A stretch of 64,000 nt of DNA, taken from assembly GCA_036563615.1 (NCBI GenBank), contig DATCMB010000023.1:1-64000 (forward strand), given 5' to 3'. Made by a program: the position numbers and the translations under genes. Below the pieces are notes generated by a model. The model saw nothing but the letters and a program-made list of their open reading frames with translations, ran no database searches and was not told the DNA's origin. Below are positions 14,430 to 21,972 of this stretch, piece after piece. Each line of letters opens with the position of its first letter. The first letter of the stretch is position 1. The DNA is from Candidatus Binatia bacterium (lineage in GTDB: Bacteria; Desulfobacterota; Binatia; UBA12015).

Positions 14430-14756
14430 CTACTTCCCCGCCAACTCCTTCGCGTACCCCGCCGCCGCCTCGATGTCCGCGTCACTCAGCGACTTCACCG
14501 TCGGCGGGTGCTTCTTGTTCTCCTTCACCTCCTGCGTGATCTCGGCGATCGACATCTTCTGCACGTCGGCGTCGCCCTTGAGCGGCGGGACCTTGAGCGT
14601 CTTCGCGACCGGCGTGTCGGCGTCGCCGGTCTCGCCGTGGCACTTGGCGCACTGCGCCTTGTAGACCTCGGCGCCGTCCGCGGACCAGGCGACCGTCGAT
14701 CCGCCGAGCAGCAGACCCAGTGAGACCGCAGCAGCCACGAGACTCGACTTCGTCAT
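14430..14756 (-). CDS. Periplasmic monohaem class I cytochrome c
   Basis: The protein is 108 residues from ATG 14756. AAGGAG lies 7 bases upstream, which is better than the TTG at 14762. A signal peptide (MTKSSLVAAAVSLGLLLGG...VAWSA) is followed by haem motif CAKCHG at about residue 36 and a distal Met in VQKMS. The C-terminal helix DADIEAAAGYAKELAGK is typical of small c5/c555-type cytochromes. It is the last gene of the multihaem cluster and would serve as the soluble periplasmic shuttle between the NapC/NirT-like protein and the outer-membrane haem proteins. Confidence 0.92.
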   Translation of the reverse strand: MTKSSLVAAAVSLGLLLGGSTVAWSADGAEVYKAQCAKCHGETGDADTPVAKTLKVPPLKGDADVQKMSIAEITQEVKENKKHPPTVKSLSDADIEAAAGYAKELAGK

Positions 14757-14773
14757 GAGCAAGCTCCTTTTCC

Positions 14774-14971
14774 TCAGAGACGACGCGATTCGTCACCAAA
14801 TCGGAACGCGCCCGCCCGCCAGCGGGCGAGGGCGTACAGCAGCAGCGCCAGCGCGAGCGCGGGGGCGCCGACGAACGAGAACAGGATCGCGGTCGCGCCG
14901 GAGAGATCGAGAACCATCATGACCAGAATCACGAGCGCCGCAAGCGCGAGCAGGCAGGCGAGGGCGATCAT
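14774..14971 (-). CDS. Small two-helix membrane protein of the cytochrome cluster
   Basis: The 65-residue protein starts at ATG 14971. The ATG overlaps the stop of the tetrahaem gene by four bases (ATGA), so translation is probably coupled. Two hydrophobic stretches are visible (MIALACLLALAALVILVMMV and ILFSFVGAPALALALLLYAL), followed by a short basic tail. There is no haem motif or recognised domain. The coupling suggests an accessory or assembly subunit of the NapC/NirT-like quinol oxidase. Confidence 0.7.
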   Translation of the reverse strand: MIALACLLALAALVILVMMVLDLSGATAILFSFVGAPALALALLLYALARWRAGAFRFGDESRRL

Positions 14972-15609
14972 CGTGCGGCCACCTGTGGTCCCTGCAGCGC
15001 GGACTCGGGGTGCGCCGCGGGATGACAGATCCCGGTGCAGCCGATCTCGCGGTCGAGGAGCTGCTTCTGGAGGTCGGGATCCTGATGCGCTTCGACGGCG
15101 CGGAAGCTCGGCACCTGCGCGTGGCAGCCGAGGCAGGAGTCGATGTCGAACGGGCCGTGCGTCTTGAGCGGGAACTGGTAGTTGCCGGTGATCGTACGGA
15201 TCATGTGCCGGACGCCGGCGATCTTCGCGTCGAACGTGCCCCAGATGCCGTAGCCGCTGTGGCACGTGTAGCAGGCCTCGTCATGTGGCACGAGGCCGCG
15301 CATGTAGTGCATCGACGCGAGCGTGCCGTCGTTCGCCTCGAGGCTCGCGACGATCGGCGTCATGATGTGGCACGACCCACAGAAGCTCACCTGCTTCGAT
15401 CTCTCGAGCAGGAACAGCCCGCCGAGGGCGTACGCAGCGATCGGCAGCAGCACCGCCGCCGCGGCGAGCCCGGGCGGAAAATCGCGCTTGACGAGGCGCA
15501 GCAGCAGGAGCGCCGCCGCGGCGACCGCGACGATGATCGGCAGCGCCTCGAGCCACGAGAAGCCGTGCGCGCCGGCCGGCCCGTCGAAGAGCGAACGCGT
15601 CTGGTTCAA
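14968..15609 (-). CDS. Membrane-anchored tetrahaem cytochrome, NapC/NirT-like quinol dehydrogenase
   Basis: The 213-residue protein has two N-terminal hydrophobic segments (about 18-38 and 47-68), then four haem c sites: CGSCHIM, CYTCH, CLGCH and CTGICH. The first has the CxxCHxM form of NapC/NrfH/CymA haem 1. The fourth has three residues between the cysteines (C-x3-CH), which is rare. NapC/NirT proteins take electrons from menaquinol or ubiquinol and pass them to periplasmic partners. In this cluster it is the obvious inner-membrane entry point, comparable in role to CymA. The second hydrophobic segment is unusual for CymA-type proteins. Confidence 0.85.
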   Translation of the reverse strand: MNQTRSLFDGPAGAHGFSWLEALPIIVAVAAAALLLLRLVKRDFPPGLAAAAVLLPIAAYALGGLFLLERSKQVSFCGSCHIMTPIVASLEANDGTLASMHYMRGLVPHDEACYTCHSGYGIWGTFDAKIAGVRHMIRTITGNYQFPLKTHGPFDIDSCLGCHAQVPSFRAVEAHQDPDLQKQLLDREIGCTGICHPAAHPESALQGPQVAAR

Positions 15610-15635
15610 GGCCGCACCCCGCTCGTGAGCTGCAC

Positions 15636-17834
15636 TCAGTCTCTCCCCTCGTGCGCGACCGACACCGCGACCTCACGTCCCTCGGCGTGGCAAACCGGGC
15701 ACGCTTCGGCGCCGTTCGGCGCGGTCTCGTTCTGCGCGTGCGCGATCGCCGCCTCGCTGTCGTGGCACGACGTGCACGCCGATGTGATCGGACCGGTGCG
15801 TCCGTCGACCACCTCGTCGCCCGTCGCGGGATCGAGGTGCGTGCGCAGCGTGCCGAGCGCGGTGCCGGGGAAGGGCGGGATGAGCTGGCTGTCGTCGACG
15901 TGGCAGGTCGCGCAGTCGCGGAGGTCGCCGGGATAGAGCACCTCGTTGAAGTCGTGCACGCTGTAGCCCGGTGGCGTCGGACCGAAGCCGTACACGACGT
16001 ACGGCATCGCGAGGTCGTGGCCGCGGTGGATCTTGTGGATCATCACCTTGAAGTCGATGGTCGCCGTCGGCGAGCCCGCCGCCACCGCTTCGGGGTCGTT
16101 GCGCCGACGCGCGGCGTCGGTCGCGTTCGCGTTGTGACAGAGCACGCAGTACTCGACGCGGTCACGCAGCTCGCCGTGCACCGAGAAGCCCTTCGAGAAC
16201 TCGCCGTGGCACGTCCAGCAGCGCTCGTTCGCGACCACCTGACGCCGCGGCATCGGCTCTCCACCCTCGACCGAGAACGTCGTGACGGGATTGGGCGCCG
16301 CCTCGTTGACCGAGATCGACGGCGTGAGCTGCACCGGTCGCCGCGCTTCGGCGCCGACCGCCCACGACCCCATCGCGTCGTCGGGGATCGCCGCGGACGC
16401 GACGTACTCGAAGACGCCGTCCGCGTCGGGGCCGATGAGCTCGCCCGCGGCCCCGCCGCCGACCGCCGTGAGCGCGAACACCCGAGCGTAGTCCGTCGTC
16501 GGCCCGGCGAAGGTGAAGCCGAGCCGGTTGAGGACGGAAAGATCGCGTAGCGGGTTGCCGGCGTTGTCCGTCACCCGGAAGTCGATGCGCGGCCTCTGCC
16601 CCGGCGCCGTGTCGCCGACGTCGAGGATCGACACGTTCAGGCCCGGCAGCATGCTCGACTGCTCGGGGATGACGTGTGCGCCCGGCACCGAGATGTCGAA
16701 CTCGCTCGCCTCCTCCGCGCGGTGGCAGGCGTAGCACTGGCCGTCGAGGAAGCCACCCGGCGGGTGGTTCGTGCCCGGCGGTCCGGCCTGCGTCGGCTGC
16801 AGCGATGGATTGACGTCGTCGTGACAGGTCGCGCAGGCCGCGGTCGACGGCTTCGTCCGCCAGAACTCGGCGGTCAGGCCTTCCGCGTGGCACGTCAAGC
16901 ACGACTCGAGGGGACGCGGGAAGGTGACGCCCGTCACCGTGCCGTCCGCCTGCTTCTCGGCGAACACGACGTCCTCGTCCGCGAACGAGCTGAAGATCGC
17001 GTACGTCGTCCCCGGCGGCCCGTCGACCACCGAGGGCAGCGACGTGCCGGCGTGAATCTTGTGAATCATGTTGCGCAGATCGATGCTGCGCCCGAGCTCG
17101 TCGACCGCCGCCTCGGTGTGGCACAGCGTGCACAGCCGCACCTCGCGCCGGTTGCCGTGCGCGATCAGCGGCTGGTGGCAGACGTTGCACTGCGCGGTCG
17201 TCGTGTCCTCGCGCACCAGCGGCTCGCCGCCGCCGACCACGAAGTCGAGCACGGGATTCGCCCACTCCTCGACGCCCGCGAACTCGCGATCCACCTGCAT
17301 GCCGATCGAGTAGGTGCGCCCCTCGACGAAGCCGACGCCGGTACCGAAACGGTACCGGTAGAGGCCCCTCGCGCCGTCGATGAGGTCGAGCGTACCGCCG
17401 GAGTCGAACCTGGGGCGCGTCGGGTCGGTCTCGTTGACGTAGCGGATGAACTCGTTGGCGAGGTCGCCGCCGCCCGAGTAGAGCTCGGCGCGCGCGATCA
17501 CGAGCCGGACGCGCGCCTGCTGGTCGTTCTGTGCCGGCGACAGCGTCGCCGTGAGCGGCACGCCGCGCGCGTCCGTCAAGATGAACGTCGCCTCGACCGT
17601 GCCGTCCTCGGCGACCGACGCCCCGGTGAACTCGGCGACGACGCCGGGACCCGCCATCCCGCCGGGCGAGGGTGTGACCGTCGGAATGGGAGTCGGCGTG
17701 GGCGACGGCCCGTCGTCGTCGCCGTTGCCGCAGGCCAGCGTCAAGACCAGAGACGCCGCGAGCAGCGCCACGCCCGTCTCGTAAAGAACGCTTCGCGCGG
17801 CGAAGCGTGGTGCAGCGTGCCGATGCCCGTTCAT
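15636..17834 (-). CDS. Decahaem OmcA/MtrC-type outer-membrane lipoprotein cytochrome
   Basis: The ATG at 17834 follows AGGAGG by 7-8 bases; the protein is 732 residues. The lipobox LTLAC places the acylated Cys at 35, and a Pro-Thr linker follows. A first beta domain (about 62-205) is followed by five haems: CNVCH 216, CTLCH 235, CLTCH 312, CATCH 334, CYACH 367. A second beta domain (about 385-525) is followed by five more: CWTCH 539, CVLCH 563, CATCH 641, CTSCH 687, CPVCH 712. This split beta/pentahaem layout is that of MtrC and OmcA, which reduce extracellular metal oxides, flavins or electrodes. MIHKIHAG and MIHKIHRG recur in the two halves. Confidence 0.95.
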   Translation of the reverse strand: MNGHRHAAPRFAARSVLYETGVALLAASLVLTLACGNGDDDGPSPTPTPIPTVTPSPGGMAGPGVVAEFTGASVAEDGTVEATFILTDARGVPLTATLSPAQNDQQARVRLVIARAELYSGGGDLANEFIRYVNETDPTRPRFDSGGTLDLIDGARGLYRYRFGTGVGFVEGRTYSIGMQVDREFAGVEEWANPVLDFVVGGGEPLVREDTTTAQCNVCHQPLIAHGNRREVRLCTLCHTEAAVDELGRSIDLRNMIHKIHAGTSLPSVVDGPPGTTYAIFSSFADEDVVFAEKQADGTVTGVTFPRPLESCLTCHAEGLTAEFWRTKPSTAACATCHDDVNPSLQPTQAGPPGTNHPPGGFLDGQCYACHRAEEASEFDISVPGAHVIPEQSSMLPGLNVSILDVGDTAPGQRPRIDFRVTDNAGNPLRDLSVLNRLGFTFAGPTTDYARVFALTAVGGGAAGELIGPDADGVFEYVASAAIPDDAMGSWAVGAEARRPVQLTPSISVNEAAPNPVTTFSVEGGEPMPRRQVVANERCWTCHGEFSKGFSVHGELRDRVEYCVLCHNANATDAARRRNDPEAVAAGSPTATIDFKVMIHKIHRGHDLAMPYVVYGFGPTPPGYSVHDFNEVLYPGDLRDCATCHVDDSQLIPPFPGTALGTLRTHLDPATGDEVVDGRTGPITSACTSCHDSEAAIAHAQNETAPNGAEACPVCHAEGREVAVSVAHEGRD

Positions 17835-17913
17835 GGACCGACCTCCTGACGACTTCGCGGCGCCGCTCCCGCCCGAAGACGTGCGATCCCTCGCGAGCGA
17901 TGCATGCCGAGCT

Positions 17914-18618
17914 TCATCGCGGCAGGAACCCCACGCTGTGAGGATGGCACGGGTAGCAGGCCTGCTCGAAGTGCGGCTCGCCCGTGCCGTCCCGACGGTA
18001 GTAGCGCGTCGTCGTGTGGCAGACCTCGCACAGGCCGGTGCCGGGCTGCGACGCGCTCGCGAAGCTGCCGTCGGCCTTGCCGGCGAGGTTGGTGAACATG
18101 ATCGGCGCGGCGCAGCCGCCGGTGCGCCGCGGCACGCCGCACACGCCGCCGACGCCCGCGCACGCGAGCCCGGGAGCGCAGCTCGCGGCGTCGCTGCACG
18201 CCTGCGTCTCGTTGCTCGGGTTCGAGAGCGGCACCTCGACACGGATGAGAAGCAGGTTCGGGCTGCCGTGCGGCGTGTGGCAGATCGTGCACTGCCGCGG
18301 GCTCGCGACGCCCGGGTCGTGGTGCGTGATCTGCTCGCGATGGCAGTCCGGACAGCTCGGGATCGCGCGGTGGCCGCACTCGGCGAAGCCGGGCTTCAGA
18401 TCGGCGTGGCAGTCCTCGCACTTGACGTCGAAGCCGCCGTGGCCGCCGTTCGCGGTCATCGCCGCGGCGAGCCCGCGGTGGCAGAACGCGCACTGTCCGT
18501 ACGCTTGCTCCGGCGTCTGCGGCGGACCGGAGAACTGCTCGGCGCCGTGCCCGCCACAGCCGACGCAGGCGACGAGCAGCAGCGCGACGAGATACGGTGC
18601 GCGCGCAACGGCTCTCAC
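17914..18618 (-). CDS. Hexahaem c-type lipoprotein
   Basis: The GTG start at 18618 overlaps the stop of the preceding gene (GTGA); the product is 234 residues. The N-terminus has a lipoprotein signal (YLVALLLVAC). Six haem c motifs are seen in order: CAFCH, CEDCH, CPDCH, CTICH, CEVCH, CYPCH. Between haems 4 and 5 lies a Cys-rich insertion of about 50 residues with six non-haem Cys (for example CSDAASC, CGVPRRTGGC), likely disulfide-linked. It is the fifth of five overlapped genes. It is expected at the periplasmic or outer face of the outer membrane as a wire segment. I know no named homologue. Confidence 0.85.
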   Translation of the reverse strand: MRAVARAPYLVALLLVACVGCGGHGAEQFSGPPQTPEQAYGQCAFCHRGLAAAMTANGGHGGFDVKCEDCHADLKPGFAECGHRAIPSCPDCHREQITHHDPGVASPRQCTICHTPHGSPNLLLIRVEVPLSNPSNETQACSDAASCAPGLACAGVGGVCGVPRRTGGCAAPIMFTNLAGKADGSFASASQPGTGLCEVCHTTTRYYRRDGTGEPHFEQACYPCHPHSVGFLPR

Positions 18619-19196
18619 GGCAGCACCCGGTGGCACTGGCGGCACAGCGTTCCGTCGCTCACCGGCGCGCGCAGAAGGCGCGTTCCCTCGGCGGCGAACT
18701 TCGCCGGCACCGTCTTCTGATCCGCGTCGTGCGCGAGGACCGTCCAGCGCTCGGTGACGCTCTCGCGCACCGCGCCCGAGAGGCCGCCAGCGGGCGGCTT
18801 CCAGCCCTCGGCGAGCCACTTCTCCTCGAGCACGTTCGGGTCGTGGAAGAGGTGACACGTGCCGCACCAGATGTGGCCGTCCTCGGCGAGAGGCAGCGCG
18901 ATCGCGTCCTTGGGGCGGCCCTCCAGCGCTTGCTTGACGCGCGCCGGATCGACCCGCAGGTGCTCGAGCGAGCCGCTGTGCGTCGAGGTCGAGTGGCAGA
19001 GCGTGCAGGTCTCGAGCTTCGTGCGCTGCAGCGACATGTCCTCGTTGTGACACGCGCCGCAGGCCTCGGGGTCGAGCTCGCCGTCGGCCGTGGTCATGTC
19101 GTGCGGCGCGCCGACCGGCGCACGCGCGGCTGCGGTCGTGACGAGCGTCGCGCAAGCGACGCAGGCGAGCGCCGCGACGAGCACCCCGCGCCTCAT
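18615..19196 (-). CDS. Periplasmic tetrahaem cytochrome c
   Basis: The 193-residue protein starts at ATG 19196, which overlaps the stop of the preceding gene (ATGA). The signal peptide ends near TTAAARA. The four haem motifs are CGACH, CTLCH, CGTCH and CRQCH, the last lying five residues before the C-terminus (its His is followed by RVLP). No lipobox is present, so it is probably soluble in the periplasm, or tethered by the barrel complex. The spacing does not match cytochrome c3 or NrfB that I can recall. Its translation is coupled on both sides, which implies fixed stoichiometry with its neighbours. Confidence 0.85.
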   Translation of the reverse strand: MRRGVLVAALACVACATLVTTAAARAPVGAPHDMTTADGELDPEACGACHNEDMSLQRTKLETCTLCHSTSTHSGSLEHLRVDPARVKQALEGRPKDAIALPLAEDGHIWCGTCHLFHDPNVLEEKWLAEGWKPPAGGLSGAVRESVTERWTVLAHDADQKTVPAKFAAEGTRLLRAPVSDGTLCRQCHRVLP

Positions 19197-19540
19197 TGCA
19201 CGACCCCGTTGTCGCCGTGGCAGAGCGGACAGCTCGCCTCGCCCTGGTTCTGGATGATCGCGCGGATGCCGGGCAGGTCGACCAGCTCGTCGGGCAGGCC
19301 GGTGCGGTTCACCTGGTGCATGTTCTGGAAGGCGTGGCAGCCGAAGCAGTCGGGACGCATCCAGCCCGACGGGTGCTCCTCCTGCAGCACGATCAGCCCG
19401 CCCGGCGAGGCGAGCAGGTTGCCGTAATCCTCGCTCTGCGGAGAGGAGCTGCTGCCGCAGCCGGCGAGCGCGACGCCGACGAGCAGCGCGGCCGTGAGCG
19501 CAGCGAGCCTCTTGTGTCGCAGCAGGTCGCTCACGCTCAC
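19193..19540 (-). CDS. Small dihaem lipoprotein
   Basis: The GTG start at 19540 overlaps the upstream stop (GTGA); the alternative GTG is at 19534. The product is about 115 residues. The signal peptide has the lipobox ALAGC followed by a Ser run. There are two haem sites, CFGCH and CPLCH. Between them is MHQVNRTGLPDEL, with a His that could be an axial ligand. No known family is recognised. It is likely an outer-membrane-anchored electron relay. Confidence 0.8.
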   Translation of the reverse strand: MSVSDLLRHKRLAALTAALLVGVALAGCGSSSSPQSEDYGNLLASPGGLIVLQEEHPSGWMRPDCFGCHAFQNMHQVNRTGLPDELVDLPGIRAIIQNQGEASCPLCHGDNGVVQ

Positions 19541-20175
19541 CTCACCGCCTGCGTGTGACAGCCGATGCAGAAGTCCTCGCGGTGGCAGCTCCCGCACTGG
19601 ACGGGATTCGCGCGCGCATCGACCGAGTGGAACGACAGGTAGTTGCGCTCGTGCATGAAGGTCAGGATCGAGTCGCGGTTCTGGTGGCAGTTCACGCAGA
19701 ACGAGTCGCGGTGGCAGTTCTGACACTCCACGGGGTCGGCGCTCGCGACCGACGCGTGCACGCGCAGCCACGCGATCTCGTGGTTCGCGGGCAGCAGCGG
19801 CACGAGGTTCCTGTGGCACGTCAGGCACGCCGAGGGCGCGGCCGCGAGACGGGTCTCGCTCGGACCGTGGCAGAAGTGGCAGGCGGCGCCGCCGGGATAC
19901 TGCGCGGTGCCCGACAGCACGCTCGCGAGCTGCTCGTTCGAGGTGTCGATCAGCGCGTCGAAGCGGTGGCAGTCGGCGCACGTCACGCCCTTCTGCGCGA
20001 GGATCTTCTCGTGGCGCGCGTGGTTGAACCTGTTCCGCGCATCCGCCGTGCTCAGGCTCCGCTGCTCGGTCGTCCGCGGCCGCAGAAAGCGGTTCTGCGG
20101 CAGGATGTCCCGGCATGCGCTGAATGCGGCGATTGTCAAGCATACGCCCGCCAGCAGCCGTGCGCGCCGCTTCAC
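19537..20175 (-). CDS. Heptahaem c-type (lipo)protein
   Basis: The GTG start at 20175 overlaps the barrel gene stop (GTGA); the product is 212 residues. The N-terminus VKRRARLLAGVCLTIAAFSAC looks like a lipoprotein signal with Phe at -3. Seven haem motifs are present: CADCH, CHFCH, CLTCH, then the close pairs CQNCH/CVNCH and CGSCH/CIGCH spaced as CxxCHxxxFCxxCH. Closely stacked pairs like these are typical of MtrA/PioA and Ext-type conduits that sit inside or against a barrel. As the gene directly after the barrel, it is the best candidate for the trans-outer-membrane wire. Confidence 0.88.
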   Translation of the reverse strand: MKRRARLLAGVCLTIAAFSACRDILPQNRFLRPRTTEQRSLSTADARNRFNHARHEKILAQKGVTCADCHRFDALIDTSNEQLASVLSGTAQYPGGAACHFCHGPSETRLAAAPSACLTCHRNLVPLLPANHEIAWLRVHASVASADPVECQNCHRDSFCVNCHQNRDSILTFMHERNYLSFHSVDARANPVQCGSCHREDFCIGCHTQAVR

Positions 20176-21743
20176 TCCTCCTCCCTGGTCGACGCCGCCC
20201 GCGATGCTGGGTCGGAACCGGGCGCGTCCTCGGCGGCGTCCGACGCGCCGGCTGCTTGACGCTCCTTCTCCGCCTCGCGCGCCGCGGCGACGGCGGCGAA
20301 GGTCGGCGCGGCCCAGCCGCTCGCCGGCAGACCCGGATTGCGGCTCCAGCGCGCGGGGCGCGGACCCCACGACGCCGGTCCCGTCTGCGCCGGCGCCCAC
20401 GGCCACGGCCGCCAGTCGTTGCCCACGTAGTCGCGCCGGAGATCCGGCTGGGTCGTGTAGCCGGCGCTGTAGGTCACGAAGAAGCCGAAGCGGTAGTCCT
20501 CGGGAAAGAGCTGGTTGCGGTTCGCTTCGAAGTTGACCTCGGCGACGAGCCCCCGTGCGACCTCGTAGCCGACGCCGATCAAGCTCCCGATCGCCGTGCC
20601 GTCCTGGTTCGTCGACTTGTCGTAGTAGGCGACGTCGCACTTGGCGCGGAACAGGATCTGCTCGTAGTAGCGGTTCTCGTAGTAGATGCGTCCGCCGTTG
20701 ACGCTGCCGCCGACGCCGTCGATGCCGTAGTACTCGAGGCGCACGATCTCGAGGCCGTCGCCACCCGGCAGGTACAAGGCGCCGGCGCTCCAGACGTAGC
20801 CGTCGACGATCGAGTCGCGCGTCCGCTCGTAGCGCTGGTAGGAGAGGTCGGTGAACGCCGACAGCGTGCGCGACATCTGGTAGCGCAGCCCGCCGCGGAA
20901 CTGCAGCAGCTCGCTCACCGAGAAGAGCTGGAAGACGGGATCCTCGCGGCGGTTGAGATCGCGCACGACGACGTCGCCGCCGTCGTTCGGCTTGTAGTAG
21001 CCGCTCTCGAAGTTGAACAGCAGGTTCGGGCGCCAGACGAAGCTCTGCACGCCGACGCGGATCTGGTCGATGTTCGCGCGGTCGGAGTCGAGCGCAAAGT
21101 TGCCGTACAGGCTCGGCCAGCCCGGCAGGTTCGCGAAGGTGCGCGTGCCGGAAAGCGTCACCTGCTGCATGAGCTCGCGGCCTTGCCGATTCTGCTGCAG
21201 GTAGCCGAGCGCGAGCGCGCCGCCCTGAAAGCGCATCAGGCGGACCGAGCCGCCGAAGATCTGCTCGTCCTGCGAGATCAGCTCCGGACCGAAGGTCGGC
21301 TCCCAGTAGCGCGGCTGCCCGCCGAAGACGGTGAACGACAGCGGCGTGCCGTCGATTCCGATGCGGATCTGGCCCGAGTCCGCGTCCCACAGGCCGACCG
21401 GCGACTCGGCGACGATCTGGCGTCCGAGCTGGACGTCGAGGCCGCCCGGCGCGCTCGGCACCCGCATCGCGCCGATGAAGAAGTCGGTCTCGTCGTCCCA
21501 GCGCGCGAAGTCCTCTTCCAGGCGGAAGTAGGTGTCGAGCGTCGTGCCGTGCGGCAGACCCGAGATGCCGAAGTCGCCGTAGAGCTCGAGCGGCGCCTCG
21601 ATCTCGTCGGACCAGTAACCCTCACGCACCTGACCGAGGATGCTGGGCTCGATGCGCAGCTCGATCGCCTGGGCCATGCCTCCGGTGAGGGGTTGGCCGA
21701 GGAGCGAAAGGAGCAGGGGGGCCGTCAGGAACCAGCGTCGCAT
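20172..21743 (-). CDS. Outer-membrane beta-barrel of the multihaem conduit
   Basis: The ATG at 21743 gives 523 residues; an upstream TTG at 21755 is possible, and neither has a good ribosome site. The signal peptide is MRRWFLTAPLLLSLLGQ...MAQA. The body is rich in alternating aromatic/polar strands (TLDTYFRLEEDFARWD, FRGGLRYQMSRTLSAFTDLS, VARGLVAEVNFEANRN) ending in Phe/Tyr-rich strands, then an Ala/Glu-rich tail after about 440 that is probably periplasmic. It is shorter than MtrB/PioB (about 700 residues) and lacks an N-terminal CxxC, so it is probably a different porin class. It heads the operon and should sheath the haem wire. Confidence 0.8.
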   Translation of the reverse strand: MRRWFLTAPLLLSLLGQPLTGGMAQAIELRIEPSILGQVREGYWSDEIEAPLELYGDFGISGLPHGTTLDTYFRLEEDFARWDDETDFFIGAMRVPSAPGGLDVQLGRQIVAESPVGLWDADSGQIRIGIDGTPLSFTVFGGQPRYWEPTFGPELISQDEQIFGGSVRLMRFQGGALALGYLQQNRQGRELMQQVTLSGTRTFANLPGWPSLYGNFALDSDRANIDQIRVGVQSFVWRPNLLFNFESGYYKPNDGGDVVVRDLNRREDPVFQLFSVSELLQFRGGLRYQMSRTLSAFTDLSYQRYERTRDSIVDGYVWSAGALYLPGGDGLEIVRLEYYGIDGVGGSVNGGRIYYENRYYEQILFRAKCDVAYYDKSTNQDGTAIGSLIGVGYEVARGLVAEVNFEANRNQLFPEDYRFGFFVTYSAGYTTQPDLRRDYVGNDWRPWPWAPAQTGPASWGPRPARWSRNPGLPASGWAAPTFAAVAAAREAEKERQAAGASDAAEDAPGSDPASRAASTREEE

Positions 21744-21972
21744 TTGGGCTCGCAATGGGCGGTACGTTCCCAGGCGATGCGCGCGCCGGTGGCCACTGGG
21801 CGCACGCCATCACCCAGCTATGCTGACTCTGCCTCCTCCGAGTCTCGCTGGGGCTTCTCTCCTCCTATCCCGATCCAGTGTCAATCTTATCGTGACGATC
21901 TGCCGCTAAAATTTTCGTGCAGGTCGCCCGTAAAGCGCACCCGGTCGGCGCCCGACATTAGGTCGTGAGGTC
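21744..21972. other. Divergent promoter region between conduit operon and protease gene
   Basis: This is an unusually AT-rich stretch for the window (21880-21925). On the minus strand TTGACA (21884-21879) is a candidate -35 for the cytochrome operon, but no good -10 follows at 16-18 bases. On the plus strand the sequence around TAAAAT (near 21907) could be a -10 for the protease. No clear operator palindrome was found. Confidence 0.35.

Noticed and set aside
17834..18242. N-terminal extension of the decahaem cytochrome
   Set aside because: The extension overlaps the hexahaem gene in another frame and is Arg/Ala/Ser noise. ATG 17834 has a ribosome site and a lipoprotein signal.
18000..20000. 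Regularly spaced CxxCH codons mistaken for a CRISPR-like repeat
   Set aside because: The recurring TGC...TGCCAC pattern (on the minus strand) encodes haem sites and has no conserved repeat-spacer length.
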